A stretch of 64,000 nucleotides of DNA from Verrucomicrobiota bacterium. GTDB lineage: Bacteria > Verrucomicrobiota > Verrucomicrobiia > Opitutales > Opitutaceae. Under the pieces are notes generated by a model. That model saw only the letters and a program-made list of their open reading frames with translations, was not told the origin of the DNA and made no database searches. The position numbers and the translations under genes are program-made. The DNA is taken from contig JAEWKR010000161.1 of NCBI GenBank assembly GCA_023457715.1, forward strand, positions 1 to 64,000, given 5' to 3'. Positions 50,850-59,848 of this stretch are shown piece by piece. The number at the start of each line of letters is the position of its first letter. Position 1 is the first letter of the stretch.

Positions 50850-53624
50850 CTATCGATTCGGCGGAATCGCGCGCGCGCCGCGCACGGCCGGTTTCGGCGG
50901 CATTTCGGACGGCAGCCGGTCGCCGGCGTAGCCGAGCATCGAGATGACCTCGAGGCCGTCCTGCGATGCGCTGTTCGTGTTGGCCGGACCCTCGTCGATG
51001 GGATTCACCACCGCCGGCGTGGCGAGCGGTTTGATCGCGCGGCGGCGCTCGCCGTGGGCGAACCGCGCCAGGGCATCGAGGCCCACGCGAAGGAAGTCCT
51101 CGTCCTGGGTCTGCGCATACACGTAGGTTGCCAGACGGCCGTCGCGCACAAAGGCCGCGTCGCCTCCTTCGCCGCGCGTGGTCATATCGCGCCGCACCAC
51201 CTCGGCCGGCGCGCCATACAGCCGGCAGTACTGCAACCACAGCTGGCGCCAGGCCGCGTCGTCGAGCATGCCGTTCAACTCGAACACGACCTCCGCCCCG
51301 CCCATGATGGTCGCCAGGTTGTAGATGCCGGCGTCGTCGTTCAGCTGGAACAGCCGGCCGGTCGCGGGATCGTAGCCGAACACGAGATTCTTTCCGGTCC
51401 GGAGGCCCAAGGGCATGCCGGCCAGGCTGCGCACCCCGGCGAGGATCTTGTCGCGCCAGCGGGTATCGCCGGTGCGCTCCCACTCCGTCATCCAGTTGCC
51501 GACAAAGGCGAACCAGTCGGGCCCAAGCCGCACCCGCGTGGGGGCGACCTTTCGTTCGGCCTCCGTGATCGGCTGGGCGAGGCGCATGGGATCGAACTCG
51601 ATCGTCTTGAAGTCGGCGTTCACCACTTCGCGCATCAGGTCGCCGGTCCGTTCGTCGCCCGTCAGGTAGTAATAAAACCGTCGATACGCCGCCTGGCTGA
51701 TCCGCGCCTCCTTGGCCCCGCACCCCCAATGCCGGACATTATGCCGGGACCCCAGGCCGGCGAAGCGACCCAGGTGGTAGCAGTCGACCTCGCCGGTGTG
51801 CCGCGTCATCGCCTCGGCCATGCGGAAGACGTCCGCCCGGCCGGTGCGCAGAAAGCTGTACCAGAGCCACAGGTCCGGCCCGAGTTCGGAATTCGCCCAG
51901 GCCATGCCGCCGAGGTCGTAACGCCACATGTGGCGACCCTCATCGTAGGAGTGCATGACGTCGCCAAAGTCCCAGAAGCCGTACCACCGGTGCTGCTCCG
52001 GCTGCGTGAGGTAGAAGTTGAGGGTTTCCGCGAGCCGATCCTCGAGGGCGGCCTTGAACGGCGTGGAGCGGTCCTCCACCCCCCACGTGCCGAACGCCTT
52101 CGCCGCGTGCAGGTGCGCCGGCGTTGGGACCAGCACGGGAGGCTGTGCGCCCTGCGCCGCCAACGCGGCGGTTTCCGGCTGGGAGGGTACGGCCGTCGTG
52201 GCGAAAAGAGTCAGTTCGGAGGTCCGCCCCACCCCGTGCGCCGTGCTGAAGCCGAGCTGCACGTCCTCGTAGGCGGCCTCGAGGCCATGCGCCCGGGTGT
52301 CGTAGTGGCGCAGGTCCATGGCCGGCGCGTCCGGACTCCAGAGCCACGCCGTGAGCCGGGCGGCACCGGTCGCGGCGCCATTGATCTCGAGCGCCGTGGG
52401 GTGAGACTGCCAGAAATTGCGCACGCTGACGGCCAGTCCGCCGCTGACGTCGCCGACGAACGCGAGCCCCGCGGATCGGCGGCCGGCGGCGGCGGCCAGC
52501 CAGGTGCTTTGCGGGTTCGTGCGCTTCACGATGCTGAAACCGTCCGCGTTCGGCTGGACCAGCTTGAAGTCGTCCCAAACGGCCCAGTCCGCCAGCCAGG
52601 CCTGTCCCGGCACGGAGAGTTCGTGCCGCGCCGGCACCCGGCGGCCGAGGACCTGCTCCGGGTAAACATCGTCCCGGGAACCCCCGGCGGAGGCGAAGCG
52701 ACCGCCACGGCCGACCATCGGCTGCACCGGCTCCGCCCAGACTCCGCCCTCGCCGCCGGCGAGGCGGACGTGGCGGTTGTGGATTTCCTCGCGGAACGGC
52801 ACGTCGGCCACGACCGCGAGTCCCCGGATGAAGTCCCGCTCCTGGTCGCCATCGAAGACGATCGTGTGCACCAGCCGCACCGTTTCCTGCCCCGCGTACA
52901 AGTAGGCGCGGACAACGAACGGCAGCCAGGCACGGCCGGATTGAAGCCCGACGTGCCGCCCTTCGAACTTCACGACCGCGCGCACGGGGCCTTCCTGTTC
53001 CAGCGTTGCTTTCTCCACCCGGGAGACGAACCGCTCGCGCGGTCTGACCTGCTCCGCGGGTCCTTCCGCTCCGTCCTGCAGCACACACTCCAGGCGCACC
53101 CCGCCGACGATTTCCCGTCCCTCACGCACGATTGAGCGGATCAGGTCGGTCCCGGTCCGCGCCACGCGCACCTTCGCGACGCCGGTGTCGATTTCAAAGG
53201 TGGTATCGCTCCGCGAAACCTTCAACGCGGGCGCGGTCGGAGCGGAGGCGGCGGCCGCATCGGCCGAGGACAATTCCAGCACACCACTCTGCTGTGGCCC
53301 CGCCACGGTGGCGACCCCGGTCCACTTCACGGAGCCGTCGGCCCAGTAGGCCAGCGGCCAGGTCTGCACGGGAAGCGAGCTGCCCGCGCCGTCGCGCAGC
53401 GCGAAACCCTGCTCTTTCCTGACGACGCCCGGCGACCAGGGAACCCCGAAGGTGATGCCAGCGGGCCGCGGGGACGGCACGTCGCCGAGCCAGCGGATCG
53501 GCGCGGAAGCCGTCGCGTGAGGGGCGTCGGTGCCGGCTGCGGAGGCCGGTACGGGATGCGATGCGGACAACGCGAAGGCAGCGAGGAATGGAAGTCCGAG
53601 GGGTAAACGGGAGGGGAGCTTCAC
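50850..53624 (-). CDS. Exo-rhamnogalacturonan lyase-like protein (PL26 / PcRGLX-type)
   Basis: A 924-aa secreted enzyme. The signal region is LPLGLPFLAAFALSASHPVP. An N-terminal RIFT-barrel-like domain begins IRWLGDVPSPRPAGITFGVP and includes WPLAYWADGSVKWTGVA (~30-130), followed by a central beta-sandwich (~130-500) and a C-terminal alpha/alpha-toroid (~540-910; WYGFWDFGDVMHSYDEGRH, RHNVRHWGCGAKEARISQAA). This three-part layout matches PcRGLX-like exo-rhamnogalacturonan lyases, which split unsaturated disaccharides from rhamnogalacturonan I. The Tyr/His-rich toroid motifs fit a lyase active site, but I cannot fix catalytic residues. GTG 53624 is chosen because it starts a normal signal peptide; the frame is open 33 bases further. 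Confidence 0.78.
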   Translation of the reverse strand: MKLPSRLPLGLPFLAAFALSASHPVPASAAGTDAPHATASAPIRWLGDVPSPRPAGITFGVPWSPGVVRKEQGFALRDGAGSSLPVQTWPLAYWADGSVKWTGVATVAGPQQSGVLELSSADAAAASAPTAPALKVSRSDTTFEIDTGVAKVRVARTGTDLIRSIVREGREIVGGVRLECVLQDGAEGPAEQVRPRERFVSRVEKATLEQEGPVRAVVKFEGRHVGLQSGRAWLPFVVRAYLYAGQETVRLVHTIVFDGDQERDFIRGLAVVADVPFREEIHNRHVRLAGGEGGVWAEPVQPMVGRGGRFASAGGSRDDVYPEQVLGRRVPARHELSVPGQAWLADWAVWDDFKLVQPNADGFSIVKRTNPQSTWLAAAAGRRSAGLAFVGDVSGGLAVSVRNFWQSHPTALEINGAATGAARLTAWLWSPDAPAMDLRHYDTRAHGLEAAYEDVQLGFSTAHGVGRTSELTLFATTAVPSQPETAALAAQGAQPPVLVPTPAHLHAAKAFGTWGVEDRSTPFKAALEDRLAETLNFYLTQPEQHRWYGFWDFGDVMHSYDEGRHMWRYDLGGMAWANSELGPDLWLWYSFLRTGRADVFRMAEAMTRHTGEVDCYHLGRFAGLGSRHNVRHWGCGAKEARISQAAYRRFYYYLTGDERTGDLMREVVNADFKTIEFDPMRLAQPITEAERKVAPTRVRLGPDWFAFVGNWMTEWERTGDTRWRDKILAGVRSLAGMPLGLRTGKNLVFGYDPATGRLFQLNDDAGIYNLATIMGGAEVVFELNGMLDDAAWRQLWLQYCRLYGAPAEVVRRDMTTRGEGGDAAFVRDGRLATYVYAQTQDEDFLRVGLDALARFAHGERRRAIKPLATPAVVNPIDEGPANTNSASQDGLEVISMLGYAGDRLPSEMPPKPAVRGARAIPPNR

Positions 53625-53725
53625 GGGTTGCTGCAGTGTGACGCACCGCCTGCACAAAGGAAACGCTCCGTTGAACCCACGTGCGCCGGACGGTCAGCAA
53701 GGGCGGTGCGGGAGGCCGAGCTCCC

Positions 53726-53758
53726 AAAAACAAACAGGCGGCCCCGGTGGGGGCCGCC
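53726..53758 (-). terminator. Rho-independent terminator after the VPDTG-sorted protein gene
   Basis: On the minus strand a perfect 9-bp stem GGCGGCCCC / GGGGCCGCC with a 4-base loop is followed by TGTTTGTTTTT. It starts 28 bp after the stop codon of the gene at 53786-54661. Confidence 0.9.
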
Positions 53759-53785
53759 CGTGGCGAAAACCAGCGAAAGCTGCGC

Positions 53786-54661
53786 TTAAGCGCGGCGGCG
53801 GCGGCTGAAAGCGGCCAGGCCCGCGAGGCTGAGCGTGATCAGGCCCAGCGTCGAACCGGTGTCCGGAACGCTCGAGGGCGGATTAACCACTTCACCCTGC
53901 GTCTCCGCGATGCGGTACTGGAACGTGATCGTGCTGCTTTGGCCGGCAGCGAGCGTCCCGACGTTCCAAGCCATGTTGATCGTATAGTCGCCGTTGCCAT
54001 CGTTGACGGGCGCCAGCAGGCCGTACGGATTGTAACTCCAATCGCTGCGGATCGACGGCGTGTGCGGAATCAGGGAGTCGCTGAAAATACCGATCGTCCA
54101 ATCCGAGTACGGGCCGCTGCCCGTCACGAGATTGCCGTTGACGATATTGTTGGTGGTGTAGCTGCTGCCGTAGACGTACGAATCCTGGTCGGGATCGAGG
54201 CCGCGCGCATACACGACATCCGAAATCGCGAACGTGCCGATGTTGGTCAGGGTGACCGAGAAGTTGATCGTCCCGCTGTTCTCCCCGAACCACATGTCCT
54301 GGCTCAGACCAATGCTGGACCAGGAACCCGTGGTGTGCGTCGACAGGGTCGAGCCCGCACTGGTATTCGTGGTGGTCGCACCGAAGTTGTTGCCGTTGGA
54401 GTAACCAGCCGAATTGTAGTACCCGTTGAAGCCCACCGAGTAGAACTCGAAGGGTGAACCCGGTTTCACGAAATCGAGCGACGTCCACGTGCCCGTGCCG
54501 GTTTCGTCGTAGGTGATGCCGGTGTTGAACGCGTTGTCGATGATGCCGCCCGAGGTGTGGACGCCAACCTTGAGGTAATTGCCTTCAAGGACGACGTTGG
54601 CCTGGGCCGAAGTGATGCTGAGGAGCGAAACGGCCAGGGCCGCCGCGAGTTGTTTATTCAT
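53786..54661 (-). CDS. Secreted protein with VPDSG-CTERM-type sorting tail
   Basis: A 291-aa exported protein. It has a signal peptide (AAALAVSLLSITSAQA) and a Ser/Thr/Asn/Gly-rich beta domain typical of surface proteins. The C-terminal tripartite tail is VPDTGSTLGL, then a hydrophobic helix (ITLSLAGLAAF) and a basic end (SRRRRA). That is the VPDSG-CTERM signal handled by an exosortase, here with T in place of S. The mature function is unknown; the composition suggests a matrix or cell-surface structural protein. It is monocistronic, with a strong terminator and a 9-bp inverted repeat upstream (54733-54774). Confidence 0.88.
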   Translation of the reverse strand: MNKQLAAALAVSLLSITSAQANVVLEGNYLKVGVHTSGGIIDNAFNTGITYDETGTGTWTSLDFVKPGSPFEFYSVGFNGYYNSAGYSNGNNFGATTTNTSAGSTLSTHTTGSWSSIGLSQDMWFGENSGTINFSVTLTNIGTFAISDVVYARGLDPDQDSYVYGSSYTTNNIVNGNLVTGSGPYSDWTIGIFSDSLIPHTPSIRSDWSYNPYGLLAPVNDGNGDYTINMAWNVGTLAAGQSSTITFQYRIAETQGEVVNPPSSVPDTGSTLGLITLSLAGLAAFSRRRRA

Positions 54662-54732
54662 GGGTGTAAGTGGAGCTGGGATACGCGCCCGCCCTGTTGC
54701 ACACCCGATGCCACTCTGGCAGCAACCTGCAT

Positions 54733-54774
54733 AAACACGCGCATGGCAACGGGCTATGAAGATTACGCGTGTTT
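54733..54774. promoter_or_regulatory. 9-bp inverted repeat upstream of the sorted-protein gene (possible operator)
   Basis: AAACACGCG at 54733-54741 and its exact complement CGCGTGTTT at 54766-54774, 24 bases apart, lie 72-113 bp before the ATG at 54661. No T-run follows. Symmetric half-sites at this spacing fit a dimeric regulator or a stem-loop; no specific regulator is indicated. Confidence 0.45.
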
Positions 54775-54877
54775 CCCCAAGTTGCGGCTGCGGCTAATGT
54801 GTTAAGAAATCCGACACATCACGACCGGCTTGGCGGCGGGCCGGAGGCCCCGACCTCTAACGCGGAAGCGGGTATCC

Positions 54878-57400
54878 TCACCCCGCCTTACCGGGCCTCG
54901 TCGCTAGCTCCACCTTCAAGCTGAAGGCATGTTCGCCGGGAGCCTGCACTGGCACGGTGACGTGCAGCCCTTCCTCATCCTGCGACCAAGGGAGCGGCTT
55001 GTCGTGACCCAGAAGGGTCACTTGCTTCACCGTCGATTCGCCCGTGAACGCCTTCAGCCGAACCTTCCCCTGCCCCGGCCAGCCAAGCAGGAAGGCATAG
55101 ACCGTGTCACCCTTGCGCGTGTAGCGCACGTCCTCGCCCGTGTAAGGTTGGCTGCGAACGTCGCGGAGCCCGCCGAAATGTCCCGACTCGCCCTTTTCCT
55201 CGACCGAGGGGCCCTCCCCGTACACATGCCAGGGACGCGTCTCGAAGATACCTTCCCCGTTGACCTGCATCCAAGCCGCCAGGCCTTCGAGAAAAGCGAT
55301 CTCCTTCTCGTCGAGGGTGCCGTCCCCGCGCAGCGGCACACTGAGCAGGAGATTCCCGTTCTTGCTCACGATATCGATCAGCATCCGGACCACTTGGCCG
55401 ACGGTCTTGTAACGATCTTCTTCGTACACCCTGCGGTTGTAGTGCCAGTCCCCGATGCAGGTGTCGGTCTGCCAGGGCAGCGGCCGGATGCCCTCGGCCA
55501 CACCGCGTTCGATATCGTCGATGACCGCGCCGCGTCGCTCCGGCGACACGCCCTTGATGTTCAACACGGCCTGGAGTTGGCCTTCATGCCACTGCCGGTT
55601 TGCGTTGTAGAAGTGAGCGGCGATGTCGAGCCCCGCCTGCCCGAGCGGCAGCGCGAAGTTGTCGAAATAGACGAGATCCGGCCGGTACGAGTCGATGAGG
55701 TCCTGGGTCCGCAGGAACCACTTGTCGGTAAAGCCCGGGTTGGTCATCGGCGGATGCTCGTTCCAAACCCGGTCGCGCGAGTCATGCCAGGCTTTCATCG
55801 CCTCAGCGCTCGTGATGCCGTCGGGCGCGACCATGTTGGGGCCGGTGTACAGCTCCTGCGGGTCGAGCCCCTCCCACCACGTTCCCTTGCCGTCCTCCTT
55901 GCGGAGCGTGAAGGCGTCATAACGCTTCCCCGCCTGCGGTCCCTCGGCGTCGTAGCCGTACGCCGTCTGGTACCAGTGCCACGCGTGCGCCGAGTGGTTG
56001 CTGACGCCGAACCGCAGTCCCCGGGCGCGCGCGACCTTTGCCCACGTGCCCACGATGTCCCGTTTCGGGCCCACGTTCATCGAGTTCCACGCGTGGTGCC
56101 TGGAGTTATAGGCGTCGAGATTGTCGTGGTGATTCGCGAGCGCCACGAAGTACCTGGCCCCGGCGCGCACATACAGGTCCATCAGCTTTTCCGGATCCCA
56201 GTGCTCGGCCTTCCATCGATGCTCGATCTCCATGAAGCCGGTCGTCGTCGGGTGACCGTACGTCTTCACGTGGTGTTCGTAATCGCGATGCCCCTGGATG
56301 TACATGTGGCGGGCATACCAGTCGCCGGTTTCGGGCACGCATTGGGCGGACCAGTGTGCCCAGATGCCAAATTTCGCATCGCGAAACCAGTCCGGCGCCT
56401 CGTAGTGCGAAAGCGACTGCCATGTGGGCTGGAACGGCCCCGGGGCCAGCTGCCGACTCGCCGACGCCCCGCCGGGGGGAACCGGCTGGAAGATTCGCTG
56501 CGCGAAGTGGTGCAGGCTGGCCGCCCAATGCGCCGCGTCATGGCCATGCGCGTCGACGTGCCAGACGTGCGGAAAATTGCGGAACGCAAGTTCCCGGTGC
56601 ACGCCCTGGGCGACTTCAAGCAGTCCATCCTGCCTGCCGCACGACAACCAAATGAACTTCACCTGGTTGATCACCCCCCAGGGGTTGGCGACGAGCTCCG
56701 ATGGTTTTCGCGTGTTCGGCGCCGGCGAAAACGCCCCGATCCAGGCGAACTGTTCGGGGTGCGCGAAGCCGATGTTCAACGCCTGGCCACCTCCCATCGA
56801 CAACCCGGCGAGGGCACGATTTTCCGCCCCCGGCGCGACACGGTAACGGGCTTCGATGGTCGGGATCACGTCGTCCAGCAACTCGCGTTCGAAGGCCGCG
56901 AATGCCGCCGCGTGCTCGGGCGTGAACATTTCCCTGGGCGGACGGTCATCGGCGCGGGCGCGACCGTTCGGCATCACGACAATCATGGGCTTCGCCTTCC
57001 CGTCGGCGATGAGGTTGTCCATCAGCGCCGCCGGCGTCGCAAACCGGTTCCACTCGGTCTCATCGCCACCGATGCCGTGCAGAAGATAGAGCACCGGAAA
57101 ACGCTCCGCCCCGGTGTAGCCCGGCGGCGTGTAAACCAGCATGCGGCGCCGCGTGCCCACGGTCTTCGACTCGTAGTCCACCGTGGCCAGTTCGCCGCGC
57201 GGAACCTTCGGTCGCGCCTGGTTGAAGCCGGCCGGGGGTTCCGGCACCGCCGGCTTGTCGTCGGCCGCCAGCGCGATGACGCGTTCGGCGCCATCCGGGC
57301 CCCGCACGCGCGCCGATCCCTTGGCCTCGGCAGCCAGCAAACCCAGCGGAGCGAGCAGCAACAGGCAAGGGAGGCGAAATCTCCGATCGAGGATTTTCAT
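54878..57400 (-). CDS. Fusion of a CE1-like esterase and a GH29 alpha-L-fucosidase
   Basis: An 840-aa secreted two-domain enzyme. A signal peptide (LPCLLLLAPLGLLAAEA) is followed by an esterase-D/feruloyl-esterase-like alpha/beta hydrolase (~60-310) with nucleophile elbow ALAGLSMGGGQAL and the His in HVDAHGHDAAHW. A linker (GGASASRQLAPGPFQPTWQ) leads to a GH29 catalytic domain (~350-740; WFRDAKFGIWAHWSAQCVPE, ARYFVALANHHDNLDAY, DSYRPDLVYFDNFALPLGQ where Asp is the expected nucleophile) and a C-terminal sandwich. It likely removes an acyl group and then alpha-L-fucose from the same glycan. It is last in a fucose operon, 35 bp after fucP. Confidence 0.9.
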   Translation of the reverse strand: MKILDRRFRLPCLLLLAPLGLLAAEAKGSARVRGPDGAERVIALAADDKPAVPEPPAGFNQARPKVPRGELATVDYESKTVGTRRRMLVYTPPGYTGAERFPVLYLLHGIGGDETEWNRFATPAALMDNLIADGKAKPMIVVMPNGRARADDRPPREMFTPEHAAAFAAFERELLDDVIPTIEARYRVAPGAENRALAGLSMGGGQALNIGFAHPEQFAWIGAFSPAPNTRKPSELVANPWGVINQVKFIWLSCGRQDGLLEVAQGVHRELAFRNFPHVWHVDAHGHDAAHWAASLHHFAQRIFQPVPPGGASASRQLAPGPFQPTWQSLSHYEAPDWFRDAKFGIWAHWSAQCVPETGDWYARHMYIQGHRDYEHHVKTYGHPTTTGFMEIEHRWKAEHWDPEKLMDLYVRAGARYFVALANHHDNLDAYNSRHHAWNSMNVGPKRDIVGTWAKVARARGLRFGVSNHSAHAWHWYQTAYGYDAEGPQAGKRYDAFTLRKEDGKGTWWEGLDPQELYTGPNMVAPDGITSAEAMKAWHDSRDRVWNEHPPMTNPGFTDKWFLRTQDLIDSYRPDLVYFDNFALPLGQAGLDIAAHFYNANRQWHEGQLQAVLNIKGVSPERRGAVIDDIERGVAEGIRPLPWQTDTCIGDWHYNRRVYEEDRYKTVGQVVRMLIDIVSKNGNLLLSVPLRGDGTLDEKEIAFLEGLAAWMQVNGEGIFETRPWHVYGEGPSVEEKGESGHFGGLRDVRSQPYTGEDVRYTRKGDTVYAFLLGWPGQGKVRLKAFTGESTVKQVTLLGHDKPLPWSQDEEGLHVTVPVQAPGEHAFSLKVELATRPGKAG

Positions 57401-57435
57401 CGGGACAAGAAGCGACGACGGCGTTGACGTAGGCG

Positions 57436-58797
57436 CTAGGCGGCGCCGCCCGCCGCCCGGTCGCCACGGCTCAGCCGCGGCCACAGCCAGCCGTAAAGGG
57501 CGACAATCGCGAAGCACACCAGCGGCACGATGAACGCGCGCGACATGCCGTGGGAATCGCCCACCGCGCCCATGATCTTCGGCACGACGGCGCCGCCCAT
57601 GATTGCCATGACGATGTAGGCGGACGCCTTTTTCGCGCGGCTGCCGAGTCCGTGGATGCCCAGCGCAAAGATCGTCGGGAACATGATCGACATGAAGAAA
57701 TAGCTGAGGAACACGGCGGCGGCGGAAACCCAACCCAGCTGAGCGAAAACGATGCCGCAGAGCACCACGTTCAGGAAGGCATACAGGGCCAGGACGCGGT
57801 GCGGCGCATGGCGACGGAGGAAACTGGCGCCGCTGAAACGACCCGCGAGGAAGAAGATGAAGCCCACCGAGGCGAGCGTCGCGGCCCCCGCATCGCTGAT
57901 GTGCCGGACGCCGTCGGCGCCCACGGTGGTCAGCTTCTGCGCCAGCCAGCCGTCATTCGACGCCGGGACCCCCGGGACCTGCGAGGTCATGTAGTTGATG
58001 AAGAAACTAAAGATGCCCGACTGCGCCGCCACGTAGAAAAACTGGGCGACGATCGCCATGACGAAGTGCGGATGCGTCCAGATCGAACGCGTCGTGCCGG
58101 GCTGGGCGTCATCGAGGTGATACTCGTCGTCGGCCTTGATGTCGGGCACATCGGCGAAAAAGAACACCACCGCCAGCAGCAGCACGACCACGCCGACCGC
58201 CGCGTAGGGGATCCACAGCGTCTCGGCCCCGGTGCTCTGACCGGAGGCGTCCGTGCCGTAGAAATACATCCGCCCCGCGATCGGCCCGAAGATCCAGCCG
58301 ATGCCATTGCAGGATTGCGCCAGGTTGATCCGCGTCGCGGCGTACTGTTTGGGACCGAGGACGGTGGTGTACGGGTTCGCGATCGTCTCCAGAAACGTAA
58401 GCCCCGCCGCGATCACGCAGACCCCGAGAAGAAAGGCCCAGAACTGCGCGATGTTGCTCGCGGGAATAAACCAGAAGCCGCCCACCGCGACCATCAGGAG
58501 CCCCGTGATGATGCCTCCCTTGTAACCCAGCCGGGTCGCGAGCCAGCCGGCCGGAAGCGCCATCAAAAAATAACCCAGGTAGTGCGCGAACTGCACCCAC
58601 GCCGACTGCGCCAGGGTCAGCTTCAGCTCGTCCTGGAAATGCTTGTCCATGACGTCGATCATCCCGTTGCAGAAGCCCCACAGCAGGAAAAGCGAGCTCA
58701 CGAGCAGGAACGTGGTCGCGACGCTGCGGCCGTTTTCCAGGGTGAACAGTTTCGGTTTGTTGGCGGCGGGCGACGCGGAGGCGGCGGGAGCGGTCAT
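57436..58797 (-). CDS. fucP: FucP-type L-fucose:H+ symporter (MFS)
   Basis: A 453-aa inner-membrane transporter with twelve transmembrane segments of the FHS (fucose-hexuronate symporter) family. Typical segments are FLLWGFCNGMIDVMDKHFQD, GYFLMALPAGWLATRLGYKG, FLETIANPYTTVLGPKQYAA and IMFPTIFALGIHGLGSRAKK. FHS carriers bring in L-fucose with protons. It is embedded in the fucose operon, 22 bp after the zinc dehydrogenase and 35 bp before the fucosidase, which supports fucose as the substrate. Confidence 0.92.
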   Translation of the reverse strand: MTAPAASASPAANKPKLFTLENGRSVATTFLLVSSLFLLWGFCNGMIDVMDKHFQDELKLTLAQSAWVQFAHYLGYFLMALPAGWLATRLGYKGGIITGLLMVAVGGFWFIPASNIAQFWAFLLGVCVIAAGLTFLETIANPYTTVLGPKQYAATRINLAQSCNGIGWIFGPIAGRMYFYGTDASGQSTGAETLWIPYAAVGVVVLLLAVVFFFADVPDIKADDEYHLDDAQPGTTRSIWTHPHFVMAIVAQFFYVAAQSGIFSFFINYMTSQVPGVPASNDGWLAQKLTTVGADGVRHISDAGAATLASVGFIFFLAGRFSGASFLRRHAPHRVLALYAFLNVVLCGIVFAQLGWVSAAAVFLSYFFMSIMFPTIFALGIHGLGSRAKKASAYIVMAIMGGAVVPKIMGAVGDSHGMSRAFIVPLVCFAIVALYGWLWPRLSRGDRAAGGAA

Positions 58798-58819
58798 GGG
58801 GTAAATCCGAGGGGCGGGC

Positions 58820-59848
58820 TCAAGCGACGGTGATCTGCAGTTTGGTGATGCCGCCCGGATCGCCCGACCAGGCCGCCAGCGCTTCGCCGGCCTCCGCCCA
58901 CGCGGCGGTGCGGGTGATGGTTTCCAGGCTGGGATACCGTCCGCTGCCGAGCAGCCGGATCACCGCATCGAAGTCGTCGTCGGTGGCGTTGCGGGATCCC
59001 AGGATATCGAGCTCCTTCAGGACAAACAGCTTCGTCTCATAACTGACCGGCGCCTTGCCGTAGCCGATGTAAACCACACGGCCCGCGAAGGCCACTTCCT
59101 CCACGGCGGCGACGTAGGTGGCGGGCGAACCCACCGCCTCGATCACCACGGCGGGCCCGTGCCCGCCGGTGAGCTCGACGAGCCGTCCATGCAGGTTTTC
59201 GGTGCTGGAATCGATCACGTGGGCGGCGCCGGATTTGCGCGCCAGGCCGAGTTTCGCGGCAGCGACATCGGCCGCGATGACGGTGGCGCCGCGGGCAGCC
59301 GCTCCCGCGATCGCCCCAAGGCCGATCATGCCGCAGCCGAGGACGAGCACGGTGTCGCCCAGGCCCACGCGGCCGCGCGCCGCCGCGTGAAATCCGACCG
59401 ACAACGGTTCGACCAGGGCCAGCTCAGGCAGCGAAAGCGACGCGAGGCGAAGCTTCTGCCACGGCACGGCGATATACTCCGTCAACGCCCCGTCGCGCTG
59501 CACGCCCAAGGTCTGGTTGTGCTGGCAGGCGTTGGTACGTCCCGCGCGGCACGAGGCGCACTCGCCGCAGGCCGTATACGGCAACACCGCCGTCGCCGCG
59601 CCCACCTGGATCGTCTCCGGCACGCCGCGGGCGATCCCCGCCACGACGGCCGCGATCTCATGCCCAGGAATGCGCGGGTATTGGACGAGCGGATTCGCGC
59701 CGCGGAAGGTGGAGAGGTCGGAACCGCAGTAGCCGATCCGCTTGATCTGCAGCAGCACTTCCCCCTCGCGCGGCTCGGGCCGCGGCACGTCCGCGAATGC
59801 CCAGTGCCCGGGGGACTCGATGCGCAGGGCCTGCATGGTCGCGCTCAT
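58820..59848 (-). CDS. Zinc-dependent alcohol dehydrogenase (MDR family) of the fucose operon
   Basis: A 342-aa medium-chain dehydrogenase. Catalytic zinc ligands are in IGYCGSDLSTFRG (Cys) and IPGHEIAAVVAG (His-Glu), the structural zinc site is CGECASCRAGRTNAC (four Cys), and the NAD-binding fold is VLVLGCGMIGLGAIAGA. Its ATG overlaps the TGA of the cyclase gene by 4 bp, so translation is coupled. In the oxidative fucose route a dehydrogenase is needed for the 2-keto-3-deoxy-fuconate step, and this enzyme is a candidate (inference). The frame is open upstream, but family sequence starts at MSATMQALRI. Confidence 0.88.
   Translation of the reverse strand: MSATMQALRIESPGHWAFADVPRPEPREGEVLLQIKRIGYCGSDLSTFRGANPLVQYPRIPGHEIAAVVAGIARGVPETIQVGAATAVLPYTACGECASCRAGRTNACQHNQTLGVQRDGALTEYIAVPWQKLRLASLSLPELALVEPLSVGFHAAARGRVGLGDTVLVLGCGMIGLGAIAGAAARGATVIAADVAAAKLGLARKSGAAHVIDSSTENLHGRLVELTGGHGPAVVIEAVGSPATYVAAVEEVAFAGRVVYIGYGKAPVSYETKLFVLKELDILGSRNATDDDFDAVIRLLGSGRYPSLETITRTAAWAEAGEALAAWSGDPGGITKLQITVA

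Noticed and set aside
50793..53135. 780-codon plus-strand open frame opposite the PL26-like gene
   Set aside because: Low-complexity translation and complete overlap with a gene that has signal peptide and family motifs.
54929..57427. 832-codon plus-strand open frame opposite the esterase-fucosidase
   Set aside because: Antisense shadow; no recognisable motif while the opposite strand has two intact catalytic domains.
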